In this document: positions 9,216-17,715 of the stretch, piece after piece
Layout of the letters: each line of letters starts with the position of its first letter
Position numbering within the stretch: position 1 is the first letter of the stretch
NCBI RefSeq assembly: GCF_001907695.1
Contig: NZ_KV880638.1
Location: 1,426,882 to 1,490,881, forward strand
From: Thalassospira sp. TSL5-1
GTDB lineage: Bacteria; Pseudomonadota; Alphaproteobacteria; Rhodospirillales; Thalassospiraceae
Direction of reading: 5' to 3'
DNA length: 64,000 bases
Notes under the pieces: model-generated
Told to the model about the DNA's origin: nothing
Seen by the model: the letters and a program-made list of their open reading frames with translations, nothing else
Database searches by the model: none
Position numbers and translations under genes: made by a program

Positions 9216-9335
9216 TCGCCGCGATCAACAGGGTTTTTGTCACTCAGTTGCTGAACTATTTCCAGGGCCTTCGCCCCGACCCTCGGCAAGGCGTGGTTTC
9301 CCGTGCCAAATTTCCCTTTTTACAAGGATAACCCG

Positions 9336-9878
9336 ATGTTTGTCATTTGCCGCGAAACGCCAGACCAGCCTGCGGTTACATCCCTGTTTGACCAGGCGGA
9401 TGCCAGGACCGCAGGGCTTTATCCAGGGCAGGATCGGGCAGGGTTAAGTGCAGGGCAGCTTATTGCCGAGGATGTGCGATTTTTTGTTGTTCGACGAAAC
9501 GTGGACAGCCTGGCTGTTGCCTGCGGCGGCTATATCCCGCAGCCCCTTGGTCAGGGACCTTTTCTATCGTCAAGGCATGATGCCCCTGTTTCGGTTGTTG
9601 AAATAAAAAGATTGTTTGTTAATGGCGACATGCGCCGGCAGGGCCTTGCGCGCATGCTTATGGTGCATATGGAGCAGGACGCGCTTGCAAATGGTTTTGG
9701 TGGCATCTGCCTTGAAACCGGTATTCAGTCCGATGCAGCCATCGCCCTTTATGCGTCGCTGGGGTATCAGCGGTGTGCGCCGTTCGGGCCGTATCAGCGC
9801 GATGTGAACAGTGTTTTCATGGTGAAAATGCCGGTCTTTCCCCTGCGACAGGACAACAAGGCAGTTGCCCCAAAATGA
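9336..9878 (+). CDS. GNAT family N-acetyltransferase
   Basis: A 180-residue GNAT acyltransferase. The acetyl-CoA binding motif A reads RRQGLARMLMVHME (consensus R/Q-x-x-G-x-G/A), preceded by the strand VVEIKRLFVN and followed by GFGGICLETGIQSDAAIALYASLGYQ, the family motif B. I chose the ATG at 9336 because AAGGA lies 8 bases before it; a GTG at 9303 in the same frame lacks a ribosome binding site. Substrate unknown. The 87 to 120 bp between queE and this gene contain nothing recognisable. Confidence 0.87.
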   Translation: MFVICRETPDQPAVTSLFDQADARTAGLYPGQDRAGLSAGQLIAEDVRFFVVRRNVDSLAVACGGYIPQPLGQGPFLSSRHDAPVSVVEIKRLFVNGDMRRQGLARMLMVHMEQDALANGFGGICLETGIQSDAAIALYASLGYQRCAPFGPYQRDVNSVFMVKMPVFPLRQDNKAVAPK

Positions 9879-9907
9879 TCACGATTGGTCTTAATCGCTG
9901 ATTCCTG

Positions 9908-9926
9908 CGGCTTTGAAGCCGGTTTT
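9908..9926 (+). terminator. Weak putative terminator after the GNAT gene
   Basis: A 5-bp stem CGGCT-TTGA-AGCCG is followed by GTTTTG. It is short, so it is only a weak candidate for ending GNAT transcription. Confidence 0.35.
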
Positions 9927-9970
9927 GCCGCCTGTCGTGCCCGATTTGAAGGTGTTTGAGCACCTGGCGC

Positions 9971-9995
9971 GGAACAAGAAACCACAGCCGACGTT
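9971..9995 (+). promoter_or_regulatory. EcfG (general stress sigma factor) type promoter
   Basis: GGAAC at 9971-9975, a 16-base spacer and CGTT at 9992-9995 match exactly the alphaproteobacterial EcfG consensus GGAAC-N16/17-CGTT. The element ends 57 bases before the start of the small lipoprotein gene at 10053, a suitable promoter distance. This suggests control by the general stress response. The match is seen directly; its use in the cell is inferred. Confidence 0.65.
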
Positions 9996-10052
9996 TGAAG
10001 TAGTGTGTAATGAATACAAAACAATCTCAAGTTCAAGGATCAGGAGTTCATC

Positions 10053-10193
10053 ATGTCCACTTTCTTGAAACGCTTTTTTGCCCTGGCGATGATTGCCGGT
10101 TTTGGCATGGGTTTGGCCGCGTGTGAAACCGCCGAGGGTTTTGGTCAGGACGTTGAAAAGCTTGGTGACAACATTCAGGAAGGTGCCAACTGA
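10053..10193 (+). CDS. Entericidin-like small lipoprotein (copy 1)
   Basis: A 46-residue protein. It has a basic start (MSTFLKR), a hydrophobic core, a lipobox LAAC at residues 21-24 and a short amphipathic tail (AEGFGQDVEKLGDNIQEGAN) that matches the entericidin EcnA/EcnB family. A strong AGGAG site lies 6 bases before the ATG. It should be an inner- or outer-membrane-anchored lipopeptide made under stress. A paralogue of the same length is at 10824. An EcfG-type promoter lies upstream. Entericidins were described as a toxin-antidote pair in enteric bacteria, but many family members have no proven toxic role. Confidence 0.88.
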   Translation: MSTFLKRFFALAMIAGFGMGLAACETAEGFGQDVEKLGDNIQEGAN

Positions 10194-10311
10194 TTTGACG
10201 GGCAGAAGCCCGCAACGGATCGGATCTGGCTGACGGCTGGCAAAATTTAAACAAAAGACACGAGCAAACTGCGCCGGTCGCCTGAAAATAAAATAACAAC
10301 AGGAGAATAAC

Positions 10312-10488
10312 ATGCTTGGTTGGGCAATATTCTGTCTTGTCCTGGCTTTGCTGGCAGCCGTTCTTGGTTTTGGCGGGCTTGCCGGTACCTTTGTCGGGAT
10401 CGCGAAAATTCTGTTCTTCGTCTTTATCGTTCTGTTTGTGGTGTCGTTGCTGGTCAACGCCCTGCGCGGGCGCCGCCCACCGATTTAA
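10312..10488 (+). CDS. DUF1328 (UPF0391, YtjA-like) small membrane protein
   Basis: A 58-residue protein with two membrane helices. The first ([19 protein letters not shown]) is followed by [27 protein letters not shown], a close match in layout to the YtjA/DUF1328 family. AGGAG precedes the ATG by 6 bases. It sits between two entericidin-like genes and ends 51 bp before a strong terminator, so it probably shares a transcript with copy 1. Proteins of this family are often stress-induced; the biochemical role is unknown. Confidence 0.9.
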   Translation: MLGWAIFCLVLALLAAVLGFGGLAGTFVGIAKILFFVFIVLFVVSLLVNALRGRRPPI

Positions 10489-10538
10489 AACGAAAGACAC
10501 AACGCAGGCATTTTCTGACTGCCGATAGATAAAAAACG

Positions 10539-10568
10539 AAACGGACCTGCCATTGGGTCCGTTTTTTT
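10539..10568 (+). terminator. Rho-independent terminator after the DUF1328 gene
   Basis: A 9-bp stem AAACGGACC / GGTCCGTTT with an 8-base loop is followed by a run of T. It should end the transcript carrying lipoprotein copy 1 and the DUF1328 gene. The 255 bp after it contain no gene. Confidence 0.88.
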
Positions 10569-10823
10569 GTGTTTTGCGTGCAAATGCCGTAGTTAATACA
10601 AGGTGAAGTGGCTTGCGATCCCAAGGGCGGTTATGTCAGGCTTTTCAATCCCGCGACTCTTTTTTTGCCAGCAACGATTTTTGTAGGGGACGCCATGATT
10701 TCGTTATATTTTGCGCGTTGTTTTGCAGGAACATTGAAATGCCGTCTGCTTGATGCGGAGGCTTCGGATGTTGCAACTGGTAAAAGCTGACGGGCATCTG
10801 GCCCAGGTTGGAGAATAGCGAAG

Positions 10824-10964
10824 ATGGAAAAACGGGTCCGCAAGGTTATGGCGATTCTGTTGATGGTTGCGTTTGGGGCGGCCCTGGCGGGGTGTGAAAC
10901 CGCCGATGGTTTTGGCAAGGATCTGGAAAAGCTGGGGCAGAATATTCAGAAAAAAGCGAATTAA
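10824..10964 (+). CDS. Entericidin-like small lipoprotein (copy 2)
   Basis: A 46-residue paralogue of the protein at 10053, exactly the same length. It has MEKRVRK, a hydrophobic core and a lipobox LAGC (residues 21-24). The tail ETADGFGKDLEKLGQNIQKKAN matches copy 1 in the segment ETA-GFG-D-EKLG-NIQ. Unlike copy 1 its tail ends basic (KKAN), giving an opposite net charge. GGAGA lies about 9 bases upstream of the ATG. It is separated from copy 1 by a terminator, so the two copies can be expressed independently. Confidence 0.85.
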   Translation: MEKRVRKVMAILLMVAFGAALAGCETADGFGKDLEKLGQNIQKKAN

Positions 10965-11033
10965 ACGGCAACCGAGCATCCTGGTTCGCTGTTCTTTGGT
11001 TTGCTTACTCGTGACGCGATTTGCGAAGGTCAC

Positions 11034-11339
11034 ATGATCACCTGCTATCTGAAATACGTTATCGATATGCACAAAATCCCCGAATTCGAGGATTATGCTC
11101 GCCGCTGGATTCCCATCGTCAATCGCATGGGCGGCACGCATCATGGCTATTTTCTGCCCCATGAGGGGGCCAGCAATATTGCCTATGCCCTGTTTAGTTT
11201 CCCAAGTCTGGCGGCCTACGAAACCTATCGCAATCAGATGGCTGATGATGCCGAATGTGTGGCAACGCTGGAACTTGAACAGAAAAACCGTTCCATCATC
11301 AGCTATGAACGCAGTTTCATGCGCCCGGTTCTCGGCTGA
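11034..11339 (+). CDS. NIPSNAP family protein
   Basis: A 101-residue single-domain protein with the ferredoxin-like NIPSNAP/dimeric alpha-beta barrel pattern: ITCYLKYVIDMHKIPEFEDYARRWIPIVNRMGG, then HGYFLPHEGASNIAYALFSFPSLAAYETYR and a C-terminal ISYERSFMRPV. I chose the ATG at 11034 (GAAGGT upstream) over an in-frame upstream start because homologous domains begin with this strand. The function of the family is poorly known; many members are small dimeric proteins near quinone or fatty-acid enzymes. It lies between lipoprotein copy 2 and alaS. Confidence 0.8.
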   Translation: MITCYLKYVIDMHKIPEFEDYARRWIPIVNRMGGTHHGYFLPHEGASNIAYALFSFPSLAAYETYRNQMADDAECVATLELEQKNRSIISYERSFMRPVLG

Positions 11340-11497
11340 TCCGGGGCTTATCCCTTACGCGATAGTGCTTGAAACGTACCTTTTAAGCGTTTAGCCCTTT
11401 TCCCCGACTGGACAGGGCAGAGACGAGCCGCTAAACAGTGCAGTCAACCCGCAGTCTAGGTGGGTATTTTGTTCCGCGTTTTCCGGGTTGGAGAGAG

Positions 11498-14152
11498 ATG
11501 CAGACCGTTAACGATATCCGCACCACGTTTTTGGAATTCTTCGGCAAGAACGGCCACGAGGTCGTGTCTTCCAGCCCGCTGGTGCCGCGCAATGACCCCA
11601 CCCTGATGTTTACCAATGCCGGGATGGTTCAGTTTAAAAACGTTTTTACCGGCCAGGAGCATCGCGATTATTCCCGCGCGACCACCTCGCAGAAATGCGT
11701 GCGGGCCGGGGGCAAGCATAATGACCTGGAAAATGTCGGTCATACCGCGCGTCATCACACCTTTTTTGAAATGCTCGGCAATTTTTCGTTTGGCGATTAT
11801 TTCAAGGAAAACGCGATTGAATTCGCCTGGAACCTGATCACCAAAGAATACGGCCTCCCGGCGGAAAAGCTGCTGGTAACGGTGTATCATACCGATGATG
11901 AAGCCCATGGCCTGTGGAAGAAAATCGCCGGTCTGAGTGATGATCGTATCATCCGCATTCCCACCTCGGATAATTTCTGGTCGATGGGCGATACCGGCCC
12001 GTGTGGTCCGTGCTCGGAAATCTTCTTTGATCATGGCAATCACATTTGGGGTGGTCCTCCGGGCAGTGCCGAAGAAGACGGCGACCGTTTCATCGAAATC
12101 TGGAACCTGGTTTTCATGCAGTACGAACAGATGGCGGATGGCCGCCGTCTGGATCTGCCGAAACCCTCCATTGATACCGGCATGGGCCTGGAACGTGTAG
12201 CCGCTGTCTTGCAGGGCAAACACGATAACTATGATATCGATTTGATGCGCGCCCTGATCGAGGCATCGGCCGACATCACCAATACCGATCCGGATGGGCC
12301 GTATAATGTGTCCCACCGTGTGGTGGCGGACCATTTGCGTTCCACAAGTTTCCTGATTGCCGATGGCGTTTTGCCGTCCAATGCCGGTCGCGGGAACGTT
12401 CTGCGCCGCATCATGCGCCGCGCGATGCGTCATTTGCACATGGTCGGCACCAAAGACCCGTTAATGTATAAACTGGTTCCGGCACTGGTGCGCAAAATGG
12501 GCGCTGCCTACCCGGAATTGGTCCGGGCCCAGGCCTTGATCGAAGAAACCCTGAAGCTTGAAGAACATGGCTTTAAAACCATGCTCGATCGTGGCCTCAA
12601 GATGCTCGATGATGCCACAGTTGATCTGGGCGAAGGGGCGGTTCTGCCCGGCGATGTGGCGTTCAAGCTGTATGATACCTATGGCTTCCCGCTTGATCTG
12701 ACAGCGGATGCGCTTAAAACCCGCAAAATCGAGATCGACGAAGACGGTTTTTCTGCCGCAATGGCCGAACAGAAAGCCAAGGCCCGTGCGGCCTGGTCCG
12801 GTTCGGGCGAAGCGGCGACCGAAGAGGTGTGGTTTGACCTGAATGACCGTTTTGGGGCGACCGAATTTCTGGGTTATGAAACCGAAACTGCCGAAGGCGT
12901 TTTGACTGCCATCATCTTGGATGGCAAAGAAGTTGAAACGGCCAAGGCAGGTGACCAGGTGGCCATTCTGGCCAACCAGACGCCGTTTTTTGGCGAATCC
13001 GGTGGTCAGCAGGGTGATGCCGGTGTGATCCGCACGGAAAATGGTGCGGTGATCGAAATTGCCGATACCCAGAAAAAACTCGGTGCGCTGCATGTGCATT
13101 TGGGCAAGGTGGTGTCGGGCGAGATCAAAACCGGCAATGCCGCCGAATTCCGGGTTGACCATGAACGCCGTTCAAAACTGCGTGCCAATCACTCGGCAAC
13201 GCATCTCCTGCATGCCGTGATGCGCAAACATCTGGGCGACCATGTGACGCAGAAGGGCTCGCTTGTGGCCCCCGAGCGCCTGCGCTTTGACGTATCCCAT
13301 CCGAAACCGGTGACGGCGGAAGAAATTGCCGTGATCGAAGCCGATGTGAACAGACTGGTGCGTGAAAACACCGAAGTTGTTACCCGTTTGATGACGCCTG
13401 ATGAGGCGATTGAACTGGGCGCGATGGCGCTGTTTGGTGAAAAATACGGCGATGAAGTCCGTGTTGTTTCCATGGGCCTGCCGGAAGAAAAGGAATTTGC
13501 CTATTCGCTGGAACTGTGCGGTGGCACCCATGTCAAACGCACCGGCGATATCGGCCTGTTCAAAATCGTTTCCGAGGGTGCCGTTTCCAGCGGTGTCCGC
13601 CGTATCGAAGCACTTAGTGGTGCCGATGCTGCAGGCTATATGGCAAACCGGGATCGCCTGTTGCAATCCGTTGCCGGTGATTTGAAGGCGGTGCCCGAAG
13701 ATGTGCCTGCCCGTGTGCAGGCCCTGCAGGAAGAACGCCGCCGTCTGGAACGCGAAGTTTCCGACCTGCGCAAAAAGCTGGCAACTGGTGGTGCCGGCGG
13801 CGCCGGTGGTGATGCAGGCTTTAAGGAAATTAACGGCGTTAAAACCGCGTTCAAGGTTCTCGAAGGCATTCCGGCCAAGGAACTGAAGGGCATGGTCGAT
13901 GAATTGCGCAGCCAGATGGGATCGGGCATTGCTGCCGTGATCGCGCTGGATGGCGGCAAGGCCTCCATCGTTGTTGGCCTGACCCAGGACCTGGTTGCCA
14001 GCCACAATGCGGTTGACCTGCTGCGCATCGGTGTTGCCGAACTGGGTGGCAAAGGTGGCGGTGGCCGCCCGGATATGGCCCAGGGCGGTGGACCCGATGG
14101 CGACAAGGCCGAACAGGCCCTTGCTGCGATTGAGGCGGCGCTGGCGGGCTGA
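11498..14152 (+). CDS. alaS: Alanine--tRNA ligase
   Basis: Charges tRNA-Ala in the cytoplasm. From the ATG after GGAGAGAG the protein has 884 residues, the usual length for AlaS. The N-terminal class II core begins [15 protein letters not shown] and includes the motif 2 region ([22 protein letters not shown]). The editing domain carries the zinc ligands in HSATHLLH (near residue 565) and CGGTHV (near residue 674). A Gly-rich linker (GGAGGAGGD, near residue 765) leads to the C-Ala/DHHA1 domain with [16 protein letters not shown]. An in-frame start 60 bp upstream exists but lacks a site. Its own terminator follows. Confidence 0.97.
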   Translation: MQTVNDIRTTFLEFFGKNGHEVVSSSPLVPRNDPTLMFTNAGMVQFKNVFTGQEHRDYSRATTSQKCVRAGGKHNDLENVGHTARHHTFFEMLGNFSFGDYFKENAIEFAWNLITKEYGLPAEKLLVTVYHTDDEAHGLWKKIAGLSDDRIIRIPTSDNFWSMGDTGPCGPCSEIFFDHGNHIWGGPPGSAEEDGDRFIEIWNLVFMQYEQMADGRRLDLPKPSIDTGMGLERVAAVLQGKHDNYDIDLMRALIEASADITNTDPDGPYNVSHRVVADHLRSTSFLIADGVLPSNAGRGNVLRRIMRRAMRHLHMVGTKDPLMYKLVPALVRKMGAAYPELVRAQALIEETLKLEEHGFKTMLDRGLKMLDDATVDLGEGAVLPGDVAFKLYDTYGFPLDLTADALKTRKIEIDEDGFSAAMAEQKAKARAAWSGSGEAATEEVWFDLNDRFGATEFLGYETETAEGVLTAIILDGKEVETAKAGDQVAILANQTPFFGESGGQQGDAGVIRTENGAVIEIADTQKKLGALHVHLGKVVSGEIKTGNAAEFRVDHERRSKLRANHSATHLLHAVMRKHLGDHVTQKGSLVAPERLRFDVSHPKPVTAEEIAVIEADVNRLVRENTEVVTRLMTPDEAIELGAMALFGEKYGDEVRVVSMGLPEEKEFAYSLELCGGTHVKRTGDIGLFKIVSEGAVSSGVRRIEALSGADAAGYMANRDRLLQSVAGDLKAVPEDVPARVQALQEERRRLEREVSDLRKKLATGGAGGAGGDAGFKEINGVKTAFKVLEGIPAKELKGMVDELRSQMGSGIAAVIALDGGKASIVVGLTQDLVASHNAVDLLRIGVAELGGKGGGGRPDMAQGGGPDGDKAEQALAAIEAALAG

Positions 14153-14178
14153 TTGGCCCTGCAATGATGCAAATATCC

Positions 14179-14215
14179 AAAACCCCGTTGCCAACCCGGC
14201 AACGGGGTTTTGTTT
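14179..14215 (+). terminator. Rho-independent terminator after alaS
   Basis: A perfect 14-bp stem (14179-14192 with 14198-14211, core CCCCGTTGCC / GGCAACGGGG), 5-base loop AACCC, then TGTTTT. It is bidirectional in form and sits between convergent alaS and the DUF2254 gene. Confidence 0.93.
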
Positions 14216-14310
14216 TGCGCTTTTACATTTCCATTAAAGGCTCTGACAGAGAATTCCAATGGAAGTAAAATCACTGGCGGAACGGCGCTTGCAGCCTGAC
14301 CTGAACCCTT

Positions 14311-15684
14311 TCAGTTTGCCTGAGAAGGGTCTTCTTCAAGTGCGTTTTCCTGCCATTCGGCACTGCGGCGCAAAACGCGGCGGGCGGCAGTTTCCACATC
14401 GTGGCGGTCATCGGGTTCGCCAATGTTGCGTTGGGCGGTGCGGATGATGATTTTTGCCTGACGGCGGATTTCATCGCGCTGATTGACGTTGTTGATAAAC
14501 GGGATCAGCCCTTCAAGGGTTTGGGCAATCGGGATCAGCACATCGGGCTTTTGCACCGCAGCCTGCCGGATCTGATCAATTGCGGCACTGAGCATGCCGC
14601 AAAAATCGGCAACAGGGCCGCTCAGGCGGGCGATGTTTTTATCATCCGTCCATAACCCGGCCGGGTAGGCAAAAGCCAGTGTACTGCGTAAGGCCCGGCC
14701 CAGGCGGTTGATCGATGCAATGGCGGTAAACGGATCGTTAATACCCGGCGAGAGGGCACGAACGGCAATTTCGACAATCTGACGCAGCGAAAATTCCACA
14801 TCCAGGGCTGCCGTGCGGAAATTGCCGATCATGACGGTTTGCGCGACATCGCGGGTGATTTGCGGGCATAGCGTTTCAAGCTGGTCCCTGTCACATAAAA
14901 TGCGGCCAAGAACCTGCCCTTTGATCACATGCTCCCCGGGTTGGCGGATCAGTTCGACACAGGCATGGCGGGCGGCAATGCGCTGGCACAGGCCATCATA
15001 ATCAATGCCCTGAATATAGCCCGATCGCGTTGCCTGAATGGCGGTTTGCGGATCAATATCAACCGTTTCGGGCAGGGGTGTTTGCGCGTTGCGTGCCGCA
15101 ACGATGGCGGGGCCAATGCGCGATTGGATGTCGGATATGGTTTTTTCCAGCCGGTCGCCTGTTTCGATAATCACCTGATCAGCCACAATGGAACGGCCAA
15201 GATGATGCACAAACACAATAAGCGAAAACAGGCTGATCACAAAAATCACCGCCCCGAGCAGCCCGGCAATTTGTGAGACCTGATTATCCGCCGCAAGGCC
15301 GCCCATCATCAGCAGGACTGTGACAAAAAAGGTGATATTGGCAACAAAAATGCCAATCATGGATTGGGTAACACGGTCGCCCATAAAATTGCGGATCAGG
15401 CGCGGGCCCAGATTTTGTGCTGCCAGGGTCAGCACCACCATCGTGATCGACAGCGCCAGGGTAAACATGGTGACAAGGGCGGGCAGCAACATGCCGATCA
15501 TGCTTTTAACATCGTCGATGTTGGAAAAAAGCGGCCAGACGGGCGCAAGTATGCGCGCAAAAGGCAAGTCGGCCAGTTGCATGATACCCGCGGCCAGCAG
15601 CGCCCCTGTCAGGCCAAACAGCAATGGCACGATCCACAGGCTGTGGCGCAGGCGTTCCCAAGTGCGGATCAGGCGTTCAAACAT
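14311..15684 (-). CDS. DUF2254 family membrane protein
   Basis: A 457-residue protein matching the DUF2254 predicted membrane protein family. There are four hydrophobic segments in the first 170 residues (for example LWIVPLLFGLTGALLAAGIM and MLLPALVTMFTLALSITMVVLTLAAQNLGPRLIRNF). A long soluble C-terminal half includes the conserved IDYDGLCQRIAARHACVELIRQPGEHV and ALSPGINDPFTAIASINRLGRAL. The family function is not established. It stands alone, convergent with alaS, and 113 bp downstream of the AraC-type gene on the same strand. Confidence 0.88.
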   Translation of the reverse strand: MFERLIRTWERLRHSLWIVPLLFGLTGALLAAGIMQLADLPFARILAPVWPLFSNIDDVKSMIGMLLPALVTMFTLALSITMVVLTLAAQNLGPRLIRNFMGDRVTQSMIGIFVANITFFVTVLLMMGGLAADNQVSQIAGLLGAVIFVISLFSLIVFVHHLGRSIVADQVIIETGDRLEKTISDIQSRIGPAIVAARNAQTPLPETVDIDPQTAIQATRSGYIQGIDYDGLCQRIAARHACVELIRQPGEHVIKGQVLGRILCDRDQLETLCPQITRDVAQTVMIGNFRTAALDVEFSLRQIVEIAVRALSPGINDPFTAIASINRLGRALRSTLAFAYPAGLWTDDKNIARLSGPVADFCGMLSAAIDQIRQAAVQKPDVLIPIAQTLEGLIPFINNVNQRDEIRRQAKIIIRTAQRNIGEPDDRHDVETAARRVLRRSAEWQENALEEDPSQAN

Positions 15685-15796
15685 ATGTTTTTCCCGGTGC
15701 AGGCCCCAAAGGCGGCAGGCTGGACAGATGTGCGGTCACACTCCAACCAATGATATGAAACGCTTTGAAATGCTAGCGGTTCCCCGGGCATAGATG

Positions 15797-16702
15797 TCAG
15801 GCCAGCGGAATATAAATATCTGTTGTTGCCTGCGGGGCCACAACATCGGGAAACAGCGACAGCCGGTGAAAGATAATCGGATAATCACCTGCATTTTCGC
15901 CTGTCTGCGGCATCCAGTGGGCGAAGACCGGCAAGATGGTATCATTCAGGGTGTGATCCGGGCCGGTATGGCGCACACGGGCGCAGCGCAGGGAAGGAAT
16001 GGTCTGTTCAAAAATGCCTTCGGGGTTTTGATTGATGGTGATCCGGGTTGCCACGCACAAATCAAACATAAAGGCATCGGGCGGCGTTTCATTCGGGTTG
16101 GAATGAACAATGTTATAGGTCGCATATTTGTGCGGCGGCAGGGCGTGGCGTTTGCGCCAGGCAATAAAACGGCGAATACTGTCGCCCACAAAGGCCGGAT
16201 CACCGTGATGGCGCAGGGTTGCCACACGGGTTTGCGGAAAATCGATAATCTCGACATGGGGCATTGTCATACCTTTGCGTGCGGTTATGTGCCGTGCGTC
16301 AATAAGGGGCTGGTAAAGCGCCCTGGCTTTATCCCAGTTCGGGGTTTGGCGAAAATCGCTGGGGCTTTGTCCATGCCACTTTTTGAAGGCCTTGCTAAAG
16401 GCTTCCGGGCTTTCAAACCCGCACTCCAGGGCGATGGTGAGCACGCTTTTTTGCGGGCGAAAGGCCAGTTGTTGTGCCGCACGGTGAAAGCGGGCCAGTT
16501 GAACATATCTCCCCACCCCAAGGCCAAACAGGGCGGCAAACTGCCTGTGAAAATGAAACCGCGAATAGGCGGCAATATCGGCCAGTATTTCCCCGTCCAG
16601 CGGGTCGGACAGGTTGGCATCAATATGGTCGATGACACGGGTAAAGCGTGTCAGATGCCGATTTTGGTGTTGCGGCCGGTGCTTTGGCGCGTCGTTCTGC
16701 AT
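15797..16702 (-). CDS. AraC family regulator with GyrI-like effector domain
   Basis: A 301-residue regulator. The N-terminal half is an AraC/XylS double helix-turn-helix: residues about 20-115, with LADIAAYSRFHFHRQFAALFG for the first HTH and VLTIALECGFESPEAFSKAFKKWHGQSPSDFR for the second. The C-terminal half (from VEIIDFPQTRVATLRHHGDP) has the GyrI/AraC_E_bind small-molecule binding fold seen in Rob- and SoxS-related multidrug regulators. It probably senses hydrophobic compounds. Its neighbours are a DUF2254 protein gene and, divergently, a TetR-MFS efflux pair; a regulatory link to the latter is possible but unproven. Confidence 0.9.
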   Translation of the reverse strand: MQNDAPKHRPQHQNRHLTRFTRVIDHIDANLSDPLDGEILADIAAYSRFHFHRQFAALFGLGVGRYVQLARFHRAAQQLAFRPQKSVLTIALECGFESPEAFSKAFKKWHGQSPSDFRQTPNWDKARALYQPLIDARHITARKGMTMPHVEIIDFPQTRVATLRHHGDPAFVGDSIRRFIAWRKRHALPPHKYATYNIVHSNPNETPPDAFMFDLCVATRITINQNPEGIFEQTIPSLRCARVRHTGPDHTLNDTILPVFAHWMPQTGENAGDYPIIFHRLSLFPDVVAPQATTDIYIPLA

Positions 16703-16846
16703 GGTCTTTTCCTGTTATTGCAAAACCATTTTGCCATGTGACGCGATTCAATACCTGTCCAGGATTGCGGTTTTGTCATTTTGCCAGTTTAGTTCCGGGA
16801 ATCAGAATAGATGTATTTATATAAATAATTGAAATATATAAATTTT

Positions 16847-16913
16847 ATCGAATTTCAGGGCAGGTCTGCAAAAAATTTCATTGCCGTGAGTGAAAAAATG
16901 AACCAAATTCGAT
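16847..16913. promoter_or_regulatory. Inverted repeat upstream of the TetR-MFS pair
   Basis: ATCGAATTT (16847-16855) and AAATTCGAT (16905-16913) are perfect inverted copies 49 bp apart in an A+T-rich 236-bp gap, the second copy ending 25 bases before the TetR start codon. They could be paired half-sites for the TetR protein. The spacing is wide for a single operator, so confidence is low. Confidence 0.3.
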
Positions 16914-16938
16914 TTTAAATCATTTTGAGGTGGCGGAC

Positions 16939-17646
16939 ATGAAGCAGGAAAAGCGACAGCAACGGGAAAAGGTCATTTTGGACCGTGCGCAGGAATTGAT
17001 CGGCGAGTATGGCTTCTTTGATTTGAAAATGTCGGACCTTGCCCGGGCGGCCGAAATTTCGGTAGGCACCCTTTATGTTCATTTTGCCAGCAAGGAAGAC
17101 CTTTTGTTGGGCCTTGCTGTGCGGGCCGGCATGATCCGCAAGGAGTTTCTGGCAACGGCGCGCAATCATGACGGCCCGGCGCTGGAAAAATTTATTGTTG
17201 CAAGCCTGCTCGACATTCTGTTTTCCATCGAAAACCCGCAGCTATTTGAAATGGAATATCTGGCAATGTCGCCATCAATCTGGCGGCGGGCAACGGTCGG
17301 CCGTCATCAGGAACTGTTGCGCAAGGTGGATGATATTACCCTGATGTTTCAGGGATTTCTGGACGATGCGGCCCCGACATTGCGCGGGGATCCGGTGCGG
17401 GACCGGGGCAGGATGCTTAATCTCGCCAGTTGGGCGCTGTCTTTTGGCATGAATGCCCTGGCCCTTTCGGAAATTACCGATGCCCATTATGGCAGTTTGC
17501 TGCGTGAAAATGCCTTTGAAACTTATTGCGATGGTCTGTCGGCCATTTTAACCGGTGCGGGGTGGCAGGCCGAAGAGGCAACAAGCCTTGTCCACGATTT
17601 GGGCCGACGTTACGTGCCGGCTCATTTTGCATTGCCCACCTCCTAA
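16939..17646 (+). CDS. TetR/AcrR family transcriptional regulator
   Basis: A 235-residue repressor-type regulator. The N-terminal TetR DNA-binding helix-turn-helix spans residues about 10-55 (LDRAQELIGEYGFFDLKMSDLARAAEISVGTLYVHFASKEDLLLGL). The C-terminal ligand domain is all-helical and not similar to well-known subfamilies. GAGGTG lies 6 bases before the ATG; an in-frame GTG three codons earlier is less likely. It is followed after 69 bp by an MFS transporter gene on the same strand, the common arrangement for a pump and its repressor. Confidence 0.88.
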   Translation: MKQEKRQQREKVILDRAQELIGEYGFFDLKMSDLARAAEISVGTLYVHFASKEDLLLGLAVRAGMIRKEFLATARNHDGPALEKFIVASLLDILFSIENPQLFEMEYLAMSPSIWRRATVGRHQELLRKVDDITLMFQGFLDDAAPTLRGDPVRDRGRMLNLASWALSFGMNALALSEITDAHYGSLLRENAFETYCDGLSAILTGAGWQAEEATSLVHDLGRRYVPAHFALPTS

Positions 17647-17715
17647 TAAAAAACGATCGCCGATGCCCGTCGCCACGGCATCTAACGATTTTTCAGGACA
17701 GAGTTTAAATATCCC

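Noticed and set aside
11456-12439. A 327-residue open frame antisense to alaS
   Set aside because: It lies wholly opposite a clear alaS coding region, has no recognisable domain, and is a by-product of codon bias.
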